Source: Chinchilla lanigera (lineage: Eukaryota; Chordata; Mammalia; Rodentia; Chinchillidae). From it: 64,000 nt of DNA. A program made the position numbers and the translations under genes. The stretch is from contig NW_004955416.1 in NCBI RefSeq assembly GCF_000276665.1, positions 986,173 to 1,050,172 of the forward strand. The letters run 5' to 3'. Numbering within the stretch: position 1 is the first letter of the stretch; each line of letters opens with the position of its first letter. The notes beneath the pieces were generated by a model, which did no database searches, had not been told where the DNA came from, and saw only the letters and a list, made by a program, of their open reading frames with translations. This document shows, piece after piece, positions 1 to 11,959 of the stretch.

Positions 1-603
1 TTAATTTATCTGGGCAAGAAAATTTCAAGGCAACAAAGCATACAGGGAGCAGCATGTGTATTACTGGTTGCTTTAAACCAAATTTATAGAAAGAACTGAG
101 AGAAAAAAGGAGTAGAAACGTTTGAAAAATTTTAGCGTGGTCAGTAAAAGCATATGTAAGGCTCTGACCACAATAAGCCAAGTGCTTTGCAATGGGATAC
201 TAGGAAAAAATCCCTTACAGCATCTCAGAAATTGGCAAATCCACAGCCATCACAGTCTCAGAGGTGCTGAAATGCCATTTTGTTTTAAAGATTTCCCAGG
301 GCACAGTTATTTCAAGAGTCCCAGGGTGCCCTGCTCCCTCAGGACTGCCTAGGGAATTGCCACCTTGGGATCCTTTCTGGTGTTCAGCCTACAAAGCACA
401 ACAGAGGCTGCTGCAGCAAGTCAGTCCAGGTACAGCTTGCAGTGGCAGCAGACCTTGGTGTCATCCATCTGATGATGCTGGTTTTGCAGACATGGAAAAA
501 CAGAGTTACTGGGTTATGGCATGTTCCACCATTTCAACGGGAAGCCTGGGAAACTAGGCAGTGTGTTTCAGAATCAGAGTTCCTGCAAATAGCCCTGGAT
601 ATG

Positions 604-920
604 TGTCTTGCTTACTTTTCTCTCATTGCTGAGATAATATACCTGACACCCAGAATTAAGGGAGGAAAGGTTTATTTAGCTTACAGTTTGTGGAGGTTTC
701 AGTCCATGCTTGGCTGGCTCTGAGGGAGAGGGGCACATGGCAGAGGGCAAACGTTCAAGGCGGTGGGAGATAGCAAAGCAACAAGAGCAAAGGGGGGAGT
801 GGCACAGCGAGCAAGCCTCTTTCCCTCCCTTATATTGTAAGTAGGCGACCCCTACCCAGGGGGCATGTAGAGCTCACATAATCTCCATGCCCTCCTCTTG
901 CATAGGCTCAGGATGAATAC
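604..920 (-). mobile_element. Antisense MaLR-type LTR fragment
   Basis: The segment beginning tgtcttgcttacttttctct, with aggaaaggtttatttagctt about 50 bp on, is the reverse of an LTR 3-prime end with its polyadenylation region. It is clearly related to the better preserved LTR at 7652-8090. The far end is indistinct. Confidence 0.6.
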
Positions 921-1588
921 AAAAGTAAGCATCCTGGCTCCCACTGACACAATGAACAACATCCTAGGTCAGGAAGGCCATGTCCTTTTCACCCCAAGAT
1001 GTAGAACTGCTGAGTCACTTAGCCAAACCTCTAGACTCCCCAAGTTGACACAATGTATCAACTATAACAATATGGCAATGTATGGTACTATGAGAGTAAA
1101 GCTGAAGCTGCTGTGGAGCTCTCAAGAAGGTAGCGGTGCTGCTGTGCTAGCAGTGTGCAATATTCATCAAGAAAAGCCATAGCAGTGATCAGAACTAGGT
1201 TGAAAGGGTTTCCATGTGGACTGCAACCAGCAATGCACTATAAGCACCTCGTGCTAACCGACTGCTCCACTGGAGCGTCCAACCAGCAATGCAGGAGGGG
1301 CAGGCTGCCCAAGTCCTTGGGAGCCTAGAGTCCACCACCGTGTGCCCTGAATGCAACACACAAAGCTGTAGGATTTAATGTTTACCTTGATGGATTCGGT
1401 CTTGCTGTGTTTTAATCTCTCATTACTTTCCTAGCTATTCCTTTTAGAATAGGAATGTTTACCCTGTACCTGACCTACCACTGTGTCCAAAAAATATGTA
1501 ACTTGGCTTTCCATTTGTTTTGTTTGTTCTTTGTTTCTTTTTGGCTTTTGATTTTTATAGGGGCTCATTGTCAAGAGTTTAGCTAGAG

Positions 1589-1635
1589 CAGTGGTGGCAA
1601 ACCTATGGCATATGTGCCACGGTGGGCTGTTACTG
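1589..1635 (+). mobile_element. Short hAT-like fragment
   Basis: It begins cagtggtggcaaacctatgg and ends ggctgttactg. The first 16 bases equal the right terminus of the element at 34001-34071. It sits inside the MaLR internal segment. Confidence 0.45.
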
Positions 1636-1776
1636 GGCTAGAGTCTCAGAGTTGATGTTGGACTTGAAATTTTGAACAAAACTGGAGTAGTTAAAGACTT
1701 TGGGGACTCTTGGGGATGGATTAAATGCATTTCGTATTACGAGATGAGCAAAAACTCTTGGGCACTAGGGGTGGAA

Positions 1777-2155
1777 TACTATGGTTTGGGAAAGTATCAT
1801 TCAAAAGTCCATATGCTTAAGGCTTGGTCCAAAGCCTGTGGCACTGATGGGAAGTGGTGGAACTATCTGAAGGTGGAGTCTAGTAGGAGGTTCCTAGGTC
1901 ATCTGGGGCATGAAATTGAAGGAGGTTTTGGAACTCTGGTTTTCTCCTCTCTCCCTTTTGTTTCCAGACCATAAAGTGAGTGGTTACACTTTGCAACACA
2001 CAGTGAGCAAGGATGCACAGCCTTGCCACAGGCCCAAAAGTAATCAGGCCATGAGCATGGGGCAGAACCTTTGAAACTGTGAACCCAAATCAATCTTTTC
2101 TAAGTTGCTTATCTCAGGTATTTGTTATAGTGATGAAAAAAACTAACATAATACA
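1777..2155 (+). mobile_element. MaLR LTR (MLT/MST-like), 3-prime LTR of copy 1
   Basis: It begins tactatggtttggg and ends ctaacataataca. Inside are aggcttggtccaaagcctgt, and then gaaactgtgaacccaaatca with a degraded AATAAA, the usual MaLR LTR 3-prime end. It directly follows the internal segment. Confidence 0.65.
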
Positions 2156-2868
2156 CAAAAAATTGACTGCAAATGGGCATAGACATAAATGCAAGAGATA
2201 AAGTTGTAAAACTTTTTAGGATAAAATGTAGGAGAAGATCCTGATGATTTTGAATTTGGCAGCACATTCTTAGATATGATACTAAAAATACAATCCATAT
2301 ATATATATTCTATGAAAATACACAAAATAAAAATTGACCATTTTTACAATTTAAAACCTTTGTGCTTAAAAGACACTTTTAAGAAAATAAGAAAAGCCAG
2401 GGATCAGTAGAAAATAGGACTTTTTCTATTTCTATTTCTATTTATAAATCACATATTTGGTAAAGAACCTGTAACTGGAAGACATAAAGAACTCTCAAAC
2501 CTAAGTCTGGAAATATATGACTAAACTTTGCATGGACAGAACACTTGATCACACTTTACCACAGAAGAAACATGGGCCCTGTGACAGATGACGGAGCTGT
2601 GGGTTGTCCAACAGGAACTCTGTGCTTGCAGATTGTGCATTCCGGCCACAGTCACTCAGCAAGCCAGCTCTATTTTGTTTCCTGTTGGTACAGGGTAGAG
2701 TGCCAAGCAACTGATTTACCTGGCCATGGATAAGGCAGTGTCTGGGTTTGCCTTCTCCTCAGATCAGGGGTAGATTATGGACCTACTGGCAGCACCAGCA
2801 CAAAGAAAAGACTACAAGTATTGTAAACTACAAAAACAGCACATGGTTTTACTCCAAAAGTGATTCTG

Positions 2869-2952
2869 GGAGCTGGGGATTTAGCTCAGCAGCACAGCGC
2901 CTGCCTGGCAAGCGCAAGGTTGTGAGTTCAATTCTTGGTACCAGGAAAAAAA
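2869..2952 (+). repeat. ID SINE (tRNA-Ala derived) with target-site duplication
   Basis: It begins ggagctggggatttagctca and carries degraded A and B boxes (gagttcaattc) followed by an A-rich tail. It is flanked by a perfect 13-bp duplication, aaaagtgattctg, at 2856-2868 and 2953-2965. This is the structure of an ID retroposon; its promoter belongs to the SINE and it is not a tRNA gene. Confidence 0.88.
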
Positions 2953-3574
2953 AAAAGTGATTCTGTCATGGCAGGCTAGACTTAGCAAAGAAGCCCAGTG
3001 AGTGCCTGCCATATTGCCAAAGAGTTTTTAATTAGAGGCCATTTTGTGAGGGGGGTTAATTGATTAAGAATGAGCCACAGAACAAGTAAAGGACTCCACT
3101 TCAGGGTTTCCAGTGCTAACTTTTTGCATTGATTGGGTGAGACACAGCCACAAGAGATAGCCTTAGAGAGAGTACACACTAACCACAGACTTTCTGAAAA
3201 GTTTAAGGTCAGGTTTGGAAGGACACAAGCCTACTACCCTCCATAAGGAGAGACCAGGCCTCAGAGGGGCTTTCAGAGGTAGCTGGATCTGAAATTGTTG
3301 GCATTAGCTCCAGCAGTCTGATTGAACCCCCATAGCCTATATCCAGCAAAGACCAGTGGTCTCATTGGATTTCCTCATCTACCAACATGAGCAAGGACAC
3401 ACTTGGACTGTGATAATTGCCACAGTCTGGCTGTGTATACAGCGAGGCCTCTGGAGCAGGGAGGTGTACACCACACAAACCCACAATCTGTAAAGCTAGA
3501 CAGAAAAAATTTTAAGTTGCTGGATCCTGGAAAGAAACCACTCATTCAAAAATACAGAGGAATTTTTAAATTCA

Positions 3575-3840
3575 GTTTTTAACATTCTTTTTTTCTTCAT
3601 TAGTTTTCTGGCATTAAGGGTCATTATTTATTTTTTCTACATTTAAATTTTTCCCCCATTTTTCTTTTTTCCTTTATTTTGTTCTCTGTTTTTTCTTGTT
3701 TGATTATTTTCTGTTCCTTTTTTCTAATACTATTAACTTCTTTTTACTTCTCAAAAAGATGCCCTGTCTTACTTTTTTTTCTCTTCCATATCATGTTCTA
3801 TTGATTATTTTTTCAAATTTAATTTGTTTTTCATTCTCCA
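3575..3840. repeat. T-rich low-complexity tract
   Basis: This is a run of T-dominated sequence on the plus strand without a clear unit. It ends just before a Tc1/mariner-like element. It could be a degraded antisense L1, but no diagnostic motif is left. Confidence 0.5.
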
Positions 3841-3869
3841 GTTTCCCAAGCCCTCTGTCTTTGCTGATA

Positions 3870-4429
3870 CAGTGATACCTTGGCTGTCAAATTCAATTTG
3901 TTCCAAATTTGTGTTTGAACACTGAAAAGTTTGGAAAATTAACATATTTTTTCCCATGAGAAATAATGGAAGACCAAATAATTGGTTTTGAGGCCCACAA
4001 AAGATACTTACAAAATCATTTTTTCAGGACTTTAACAAATTTCACAATGATTTCTTTACCTCTACCACAGTTCTCAGAGTTGTCCCTTTAGCTTTACTGC
4101 TGGTATCACTAACTTTCTTTGGCACCATGGTTATGATATTTTATGCAAATGCAAATATAGCATACAAAAAGGCACAGTGACAAATACATTAATGCACTAA
4201 CACAAGTACTACACATTGTCTGGGAATTCATATTGAAGGATCATCTTTTTGTGTCTGCAGCAAGATGTGATACATGACTCACTCTTGGCATGTATAAGTT
4301 TTTTCAAGTCAGATTTCCAGTTTGACTGTCAAGCAATGTTACGAACACTGAGTAGATTTTTTTCCAACTTTGCTGTTCGAATAGTGTTAAGTTTGAGCTT
4401 GGAGCCATTTGACAACTGAGGTATCAATG
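3870..4429. mobile_element. Non-autonomous Tc1/mariner-type DNA transposon, TA flanked
   Basis: The left end cagtgataccttggctgtca and the reverse complement of the right end, cattgatacctcagttgtca, agree at all but four positions over 22 bp. TA dinucleotides sit immediately outside both ends (3868-3869 and 4430-4431), as expected for this superfamily. The termini resemble old mammalian Tigger/Tc2-like elements. No transposase frame survives in the 560 bp. Confidence 0.75.
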
Positions 4430-4889
4430 TATAGCCACTAAGCTTTATGAAACATTATTTAATTCTATGCTATTACTGTTGACACTGTACCATTGTTTAT
4501 GGAGATATAGTTGTTACATTTAGTAGATATTTACTGTATGTGAATATGGTTAATCTTAGTTTTTATACTGTAATAATACATCTTTTCTCTATGGTTAAGG
4601 GAGTACATTATTGGTTCTTAAGGTATATCAATATCCAGTTTGTCTTTGGCACTATTATTGCTGCTGACTTTACTGTATTGCAAAGGTTGCGTAGTTGTTG
4701 CCACTCACTGGTATTCCCTGTATGCCAATGTCTGGATTTCATTTTGGTCATTAACAATACTGTGGCCCATTCTTGGAGAACTGAGTTCTGTGCCAAATAC
4801 ACTGCAGCTTCCCCTCCCAAATAAAGGAAGGTGGTTGGATCTTGGGACAAAGGCCCACAGTTAGACACATCCTGAGAGCATCACAGAAA

Positions 4890-7330
4890 AGCAGACATGA
4901 ACAAAAGGGGATTCCATAAGAGCAAAAAACTCTTTTCACTATAATCAACCTACAAATAGTACAAAAGCACCACCATAACCAACACACATGCAAAAAAATC
5001 TATTGAAACATGAGAAAACAAGGCAATGAAATGCCTCCCCAAACTCCCAGTTCCTTCAAAGCTGATCAATGGGGCACCATATGTGAGGAAATAAAAAACA
5101 CACAATCAAATTATTTGAAAGAATAACAGCAGATAAATTCATAATGTGCTTGGCAAGCTCAAAAAGGTTATAACTATACAGGTGATGAACTTAATAAATA
5201 AAACCATCAGTGTGAGTCCATGGAAAGCACTAATAAAAGGCTAGTTGATAAAAGGTGATACAAAACATGAATAACTAGGTTAGTGAAGAATTAGAGTCCA
5301 CAAAAAGGTAGCAAACAGAAATTCAGAAGAGTAGAAATTCTATTGAAGGTATTTACAGCAGAAGTGACAAATGTGAGGACAGACTCAGAACTAGAAATTA
5401 GGGTTACTGTCAGAAACCAATTACTGAAGGGTACTTTAAAAACATTAAGACAGTATGATAAATGAATCCAGCTGCTAGAAAATGCAAAGAAGACCAAGAT
5501 TAATTGGAATTAATGAAAATCCAGAAAATAGCAAATGGTATTAAAATCTGTTTACAGAAATAATTGTAGAAAACTTTCCAAATATGGAGAAATAATTTAA
5601 CATACAGATAAATGAGGAATATAAAACCACAAATAGCCATGGCAGGAAAAAAACCTCTCTGTGACATATCATAGTTAAAATTCCAAAAGTGCAACATAGG
5701 AACCGACTTTTAAAATCTGTTAGAGAAAAGCAACAAATTACTTATAAAGGTAAGCCTATTAGCATTATGGCAGACTTCTCCACACAAATATTAAAGGCCA
5801 AGAGAGCTTAGAGTGAAGTGTTTCAAACCCCAAAAAAAAACAACTTTCAACCCAAACTTTTATATATTGCAAACCTGTCTTTTAAAGTTAATGGAGAAAT
5901 AAGGTATTTCCATGACAAAGTGCACCTCAAGAAATTCATGAATAGCCCCCAACATATTTTCAAGGATATCCTAGAAAGTGATAAAGCAGCTAAAAATGCC
6001 AAAATATCTAATAGCATGAATACATCATGAAAGATGGCCAGTTAAATAGGAGGACAAAATGGGGAATCAGTAACAGGAAAATAATGCAATGATAAGAATA
6101 AGTCAATACTTTTCTGTAATAATTCTCAACGTTAATGGTGTTAATTACCTAACCAAAAGACACAGCTTAGCAGAATAGATCAAAAAAGAAAATCCAGTGC
6201 TATGCTATATTCAAGAAACCCAAGTTCCAAAGACCCAAGTCAATGCAGTTAGAAATGAAAAATGTGAAACCACAACAGACAATACTGAAATCATAAGATT
6301 ATTAGCAACTACTTAAAAATTTTACTCCAAAATATTGGAGAATTCAAAAATAGATAGATTCTTAGATACATATGAATTTCCACAATTGAACAAAGAAGAC
6401 TTAAAAACCCTGAGTAACCCAAACAATAGACCAAAAAAAAAAAGGAAAGAGTAATAAAAATATTCTATCAACTAAAAAAAGCCCAAATCCCAGAAGATTC
6501 ACTGCTAAATTCTACAAGAACTTCAGAGATGATCTAATATCAATACTCCTTAACTTCTTTGATGAAATTAAAATGTCAGTTTTAGAAGCTAACCCTGATT
6601 CCAAAACCAGACAAGAATCTAATAAAAAAAAGAGAAATACAGGCCAGTTTCTTTAATGGACACAGATGCAAAAATCCCCAACAAGACACTGACAAACAAA
6701 ATGCACCAAATCATCAAAAAGATCATACATCATGACCAAACAGGATTCAACCCAAGGATGCTGGGATAGTTCAACATATTCAAATCAGGAAATGTGAACA
6801 TCACAAGTAAGCACAAATATCACATAACATCTCAATTGCTGCAAAAAAGCCTTTGACAAAACCCAATATCCACCCATGATACAAAAAAAATCTCTCAAGA
6901 AAGTAGGTATAGGAGAACTTTATTTCAACCTGATAAAAGCCATTTGTGACAAACTCACTGACATTGTATTAAATGGGGAAAGGCTGGAAGCTTTCCCTCT
7001 AAAATCAGTAATAAGACAAGGATGTCCACTGCTAAAACTCCTGTTCAATATAATACTTGCAATATCAGCAAGAGCAATTAAGCAAGAGAAATAAATACAA
7101 GTCTCAATCTGAAAATGGCCAAATGAAATCAATAGATACTTCTTAGAAGTACAAATGGCCAATAAATACATGAAATATTATTCAATATTTCTGGCCATTA
7201 GAGAAAGTTCTCTCATTCATTAAGTTCTCTCTTACTTGAGAGAGAACGATGATTATCAAGAAATCAAAGAATAACAAATGCTGGTCAGGTTGTGGGGAAA
7301 AACTTATCTGGTGGAGGAAATTTCAAGGCA
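4890..7330 (+). mobile_element. Old L1/HAL1-type LINE, with reverse transcriptase remnant
   Basis: Around 5540-6030 lies HAL1/L1 ORF1-region-like sequence. Around 6120-7090 lies an ORF2 remnant; the frame at 6876-7094 contains a recognisable reverse-transcriptase block (RQGCPL, then LLFNI). From 7097 to about 7330 it passes into 3-prime UTR-like sequence. Many stops and gaps show it is dead. It lies antisense to RYR3. Confidence 0.75.
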
Positions 7331-8842
7331 CCCCAACGTTCAGGCTATGACATGGACACTACTGGCTTTTTTTTAGACAGGTCTATAGTGGGAATAAGGA
7401 GTAAGCAACTGAGCCAAAAGATACAAAAAGTTTCCAGTTCTTCCAGAAAGGATTGCCTGTAAAGTTGGGGCAATGGAGAATGTAGCTACATTAAAAAGAA
7501 GCCAAGTACTTTGCATCAGGAAAATAGAAAAGATGACTTGAAGGGATCTCAGGAATCAGCAAAACCCCAGGCATCACAGGCTCAAAAATGTGAATGTATA
7601 AATCTTTCATTCAAGAAGAGAGCCCCTGGGCCTTCTGCTGAAGAAGCGTGGTGTCTTAGTTACTTTTCTTGTTGCTGAAACAAAATACCCAACCCTCATG
7701 AGTTAAAAGAAGAAAGGTTTATTTTGGCTCACAATTTGTAGAGGTTTCAGTTTATAACTGGCTAGCTCCAAGGCAGGGCAGGATGGCAGAGAGGCATTAC
7801 AGAGGAAAACCAGTTCATGGCAGGGCAGGAAGAAAGCAGCAAGACTGCCTTATCTCTCTTTCTTTAGATTCCATCCAGGCTACAAGCCTATTGATTGGTG
7901 CCATGCATACCCAGGGTGGTGCTTCCCTCTTCAGTAAATCCACTCAGCCACACCCAAATAGAGGATCAGTACAGATGTGACCCACCCTTAATTCATATTC
8001 ACACACTTTAAATCCAGCCATCTCTGAGAAGCTCCACCTATGAGAGCATGAGACTTTGGGAGGGAGGACATCTAGATACGAGCTATAACAGAATTGCCTA
8101 GGGAATTGGTTCCTGGGGTTCATTCACCACACTCAGCCATCTGAGCACTCAGAGGCCACTGGAACACCAAGAGGGCCTGGCTATTGCTCAAGCTGATGGT
8201 AAATCTTGGTATCATCCATATGGTACTGGTTTTACAGGCATTCATAACATAGGAGATAGGGGGCAACGGAGGCTTCCACTCGTATTTCAAAAGAAGACCT
8301 AGACAGCTAGTCAAAAAGCTCCTGAAAGGACATTGTACCAAGCTGGAAGTGTGAAGCCAGAGGTACCATAGAAACCCCAGAAAGTTGGAGATGCCAGGAA
8401 TGTGCAATTTCCTGAGGAAAACTGCAGAAAGTAAGCAGAGCTAGAGAGGCCATATGGGCTGCTACAGGCAATGCCATACGGGCAAGGCTGCTTCAGGTGT
8501 TTGGAGCTGGCATCTTGCCACATATCCCAGGTGCTGGACATGGAGCTACTGCATTTATTGTTTGCCCTATTGGTTTCTGTTCTTGCTTTGGTCAGATTCT
8601 TTTCTATGCCCCACGCCTACCTTTTTGAATGGGAATGTTTGCTCTGTTATATATAAGAAATACTGAACTTTTTGATTTTCACTTAGGCTTACAGTTAAGA
8701 GTGTCTTAAATCTACAGCATACTTTGTAGTTGGGATTTTCAGCAATGCTGGAACTGTTAAGAATTTAGTAACTCTTAGGGATGAACTAAGTGCAGTTGGT
8801 ATAGTGAGATAGACACAAGCCTTTTGGCAGGCAGAGGCAGAA
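7290..8842 (+). mobile_element. MaLR internal segment, copy 2
   Basis: It starts ttatctggtggaggaaattt, matching copies 1 and 3, and ends ggcagaatgctatgg where the LTR begins. Position 7652-8090 is an inserted antisense LTR. All frames are broken. Confidence 0.7.
7652..8090 (-). mobile_element. Solo LTR (MaLR type) nested in copy 2
   Basis: On the minus strand it reads TGTTATAGCTCG to GTAACTAAGACA, 439 bp, with canonical TG...CA ends. A polyadenylation signal (aataaacctttcttct) lies near the 3-prime end. It splits the MaLR internal segment, so it is the younger insertion. No clean 5-bp target duplication was found. Confidence 0.75.
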
Positions 8843-9223
8843 TGCTATGGTTTAGACCTCAAACGTCTCCCCCAAATTTCATGTGTTTGGAAGTTGACTA
8901 GATCATGCGAGCGCTATACAAATCAGTGGATTCATCCATTAATAAATTCAGTAGCCAAATTCAGTGCTGTTAGGAGGTGGGGCCTGATTATAGATATCAC
9001 TAGAGGCATGACCTGGAAAGGTATGTCTTGTCCCTGGTTTCTCCCTTCTCTCTGCTTCCTGGCTGCCACAAAGTGAGCAGTGCTCTTCCACCGCACCCTC
9101 TCACCATGAGCCAGGCTGCCATGGACTGAATTCACCTAAACCATGAGCCAAAATAACCTCTCCTCCCTTAAGTTGTTGGTATCAGGAATTTTGTCCTAGT
9201 GACAGGAGAACTTAACCAATACA
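8843..9223 (+). mobile_element. MaLR LTR (MST-like), 3-prime LTR of copy 2
   Basis: It starts tgctatggtttagacctc and continues ttaggaggtggggcctgatt, which is the MST/MLT signature. It ends cttaaccaatacag after a degraded polyadenylation region. Confidence 0.75.
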
Positions 9224-9414
9224 GTGATACAAAATGGATAAAATGTTGAAGACTTTTTTCTCTAATTAAATAAGACTGACAAACTTGGCTAAATATTGCA
9301 TGATTTTATTTAGATGGGATACCCTAGCATAGTGAAATTCAGAAAGAGAAAACAGAAGTTACCAAGAGCTATAGGGAGAGAAGAATAGAATTTTTGTTTA
9401 AAGGGTACAGTTTT

Positions 9415-9527
9415 GGGGATGGGGATTTAGCTCAGCGGCACAGCACCTGCCCGGCAAGCACAGGTCATGAGTTCGATCCCCGGTACCGGGAAATAAAAAA
9501 CAAACAAACAAAAAAACCAAAAAAAAA
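9415..9527 (+). repeat. ID SINE with perfect 15-bp target-site duplication
   Basis: It begins ggggatggggatttagctca, has a near-perfect B box (gagttcgatccc) and an A-rich tail containing caaacaaacaaaaaaacc. The flanks aaagggtacagtttt at 9400-9414 and 9528-9542 are identical. It is inserted in an L1 end, and its intact duplication marks it as one of the youngest insertions here. Confidence 0.92.
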
Positions 9528-9602
9528 AAAGGGTACAGTTTTAAATTTGGTATGATTAAAACAATTCTGGAGGTAGATAATGATGATCATTACACAATAA
9601 TT

Positions 9603-9770
9603 TGAATTTATTTATTTATTTATTTAGTCATTTGAGACCGGATTTCACTATGCAGTTCAGGGTGCCTTGAAGTCACTTGGTAGACCAACCTAGCCTCGAA
9701 CTCACAGCGATCCTCCTGCCTCAGCCTCTTGAGTGCTGGAATTATAGGTCTGTGCCACCATGCCCAGCTA
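9603..9770 (-). repeat. B1 SINE, antisense
   Basis: It reads in reverse as a B1: a TTTA-rich tail, then tttgagaccggatttcacta, and cctcctgcctcagcctcttg near the head. The flanks aatttgaat and aatttaaat form an imperfect duplication. Confidence 0.88.
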
Positions 9771-10489
9771 ATTTAAATATATTTAATGCCACTGGACTGT
9801 ACACATAAAAATGGCTAAAATTATAAACATTATATTATGTATATTTTAACATCCCCAAAGTATGTTTGAAAGTAAAACAATTTATAATCAATCAGCAATT
9901 CTACTCTTAGGCATTTGCTCAAGAGAAAGGAAAGCACAGCTCTGAAAACTTTTAAAATAATAGTTTTATTATTATATAATAAAATAACAGTTTTATTGAT
10001 GGAAGCATTAGCTCATAACTACAAATGAAAACAAGCATCTGCTCAACTTATTAGCAAAATGTGCTCTGTATCTACTTTTATATAAATCTGTCTCTCCATA
10101 CACATCTCACATATATACAGGCTTCATATACATATATGAATACTGTTAGTGATAAAAAAGGGATTGAACAACATAGGTAAAGCTTATAAATATAATGTTA
10201 AGTGAAAAGGGAAGATTCAATTTAACTTAATGTTTTAAGCTCAAACAGAAAGCAAAAAGTAGATTAGTGGTTTCCTAGGCCTGGCATTACTGTGAAATGG
10301 CTAAAAATTATATTTTGGAGAAGATGGAAGTACTCTAAAACTTAGTTGTGATGATGGTCGTATGGTACTGCAAACATATTACAATGAACTATACATTTAA
10401 AAGGATAAGTTTTATGACATGTAAAACTCATTAGAGCCAGCAGACATGGACGGAACCCTCTAAATCTGTAAATAAGAAATTTAAGGGCT

Positions 10490-11639
10490 ATGGACTAACT
10501 TATCTGGTGGACAAAATTTCAAGGCAGCCCAATACTCAGGCTATGGCATGGGTACTGCTGGCTGCTTTAAGCCAGATATATAGTGAGAATTGGAATGAAA
10601 AGCAGAGCAGAAGTGCCTGAATCCTTAAATGTTTGCTGGAAGGGATATAGTTGTAAAAGTTGAGGCCCAAAGGAAGTGGGGTTGCTGAGCAGACTAGCAC
10701 CATTAAAAAGTAATCAAGTACTTAGTGCAGATACAAGAAGAAAGATGCTTTGAAGGCATCACAGGAATCATCAAAACTTCACTTATTACACGCTCAAAGG
10801 AAGAAAAAGGTAAACCTTTCACTTGAGAAGACAGCCACTGGGGACCCTGCTTAAGAAAGGCTTCCTAGTGAACTGGCTTCCTGGGATTTATTTTACCATG
10901 CTCAGTCACCCAGAGTCTGTTGCAATGATGGTCTAAGGGTGCCTACCTACTGCTTGCACTAGTAACAGACCTTGGTGTCATCCACATGATACTAATTTTA
11001 TAGGTATAAAGAGTATATGAAGTGTGGGGTCATGGAAGATTCCACCCACATTTCAAAGAAAGACCTACAAGGCCAGGCAATATGCCCCTGACAGAAGCTG
11101 TGGAATGAAGCTCAAAATACAGTGATCCTAGGAAGCTGGAGATACTAGTAACGAGGAATATCTGCAGAAGAAAGCTATAGGTAGCAAGCAGAGCCCCAAG
11201 AGAAGCCACAGGGGCTACAACAGGCAAGGCCATAAGGTGGGGCCACCCAAGCCTGCTGGAGCTCATTTGTCAGCATCATGTGCCTCAGATATCAGATATG
11301 GAGCTACAGAACTTACTGTTTGCGATCTTGGGTTTTGGTCTTGATTTTGGTCCCATTCTATTCTATCTTTCTATTCCTTCATTTTGCAATGGTAATGTTT
11401 ACCCTGTAGTGTTATATTTTAGGATTAAATAACTTGCTTCTTCAATTTTAAAATGGTTCACAAGTAAGGGATTTCAATGAATGTTAGAGAAGACTTTAGT
11501 GAAGGAATTATTGTATTTTTGTTTGTACACAGGATAGCTATATCATGTTAGGTATAATTGTGAACTTGACAGTCTTTATTTAGAGATTAAACGTGGTGTA
11601 AGGAGGTATATGTGAGTGTCAAGTTCATAAAGGGCAGAA
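10490..11639 (+). mobile_element. MaLR internal segment, copy 3
   Basis: It begins gactaacttatctggtgga and includes the same ordered blocks as copies 1 and 2, such as ggctgctttaagccagata and the later ggtaatgtttaccctgtag. It runs directly into an LTR at 11640. Confidence 0.7.
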
Positions 11640-11951
11640 TGTGATGTTAGTTTAACTGTCAACCTGATTGTCTTGGGAGCCATGTAGGGGATTAGTAAAG
11701 CACACTTCTGGGTGTGTCTGGGTAGGTTATAGAGGTGTGATGTTGGGTACTATGTCTGGTCCCTGGTGTCTTTCTCTGAAGCTGTATTCCCCTGCTCTTC
11801 TTCCCAGTCACCAGCAATGTAGCAGGTTCTGCCATGATTTTCCAGCCTTGGAGCCAGTTGACCATGGACTGAAACCACAACAAAAAATAAACCTCTTCTA
11901 AGCTGCATATGTTAGGAATTTGGCCACAGTGATGAAAAGCTAACCAATATA
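11640..11951 (+). mobile_element. MaLR-type LTR, 3-prime LTR of copy 3
   Basis: It starts tgtgatgttagtttaactgt and ends gctaaccaatataatgg, with a polyadenylation signal (aaaataaacctcttc). It is in the same LTR family as 61131-61471, which shares the ggggattagtaa and gtgtctgggt blocks. Confidence 0.7.
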
Positions 11952-11959
11952 ATGGTCCA

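Larger units (their letters stand above)
1..1776 (+). mobile_element. MaLR (ERVL-related) internal segment, copy 1
   Basis: It starts ttatctgggcaagaaaattt and resembles the segments at 7290 and 10490. Its last part (actttggggactcttgggg, then ggtggaatactatggtttg) has the layout of THE1/MST-type internal sequence running into a 3-prime LTR. Stops interrupt all frames, so it codes for nothing. It is interrupted by an antisense LTR fragment near 604-920 and a short hAT-like piece at 1589-1635. The left boundary is off the window. Confidence 0.7.
9225..10440 (+). mobile_element. L1M 3-prime end, with ID and B1 inserted
   Basis: It contains ctggactgtacacataaaaa (9788 onward), the typical L1 3-prime end, and a second similar end at aactatacatttaaaagg near 10387. 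It is interrupted by the ID SINE at 9415-9527 and the B1 at 9603-9770. No coding capacity remains. Confidence 0.7.

Noticed and set aside
6876..7094. Open reverse-transcriptase-like frame
   Set aside because: It is a short surviving block of a dead L1 with stops on both sides, not a gene.
7205..7250. Small hairpin gttctctc/gagagaac
   Set aside because: It is an 8-bp stem inside degraded L1 sequence with repeated ttctctc motifs; no sign of function.
9415..9527. Possible tRNA gene (A and B box)
   Set aside because: The tRNA-Ala-like part is followed by an A-rich tail and flanked by a target-site duplication, so it is an ID retroposon.
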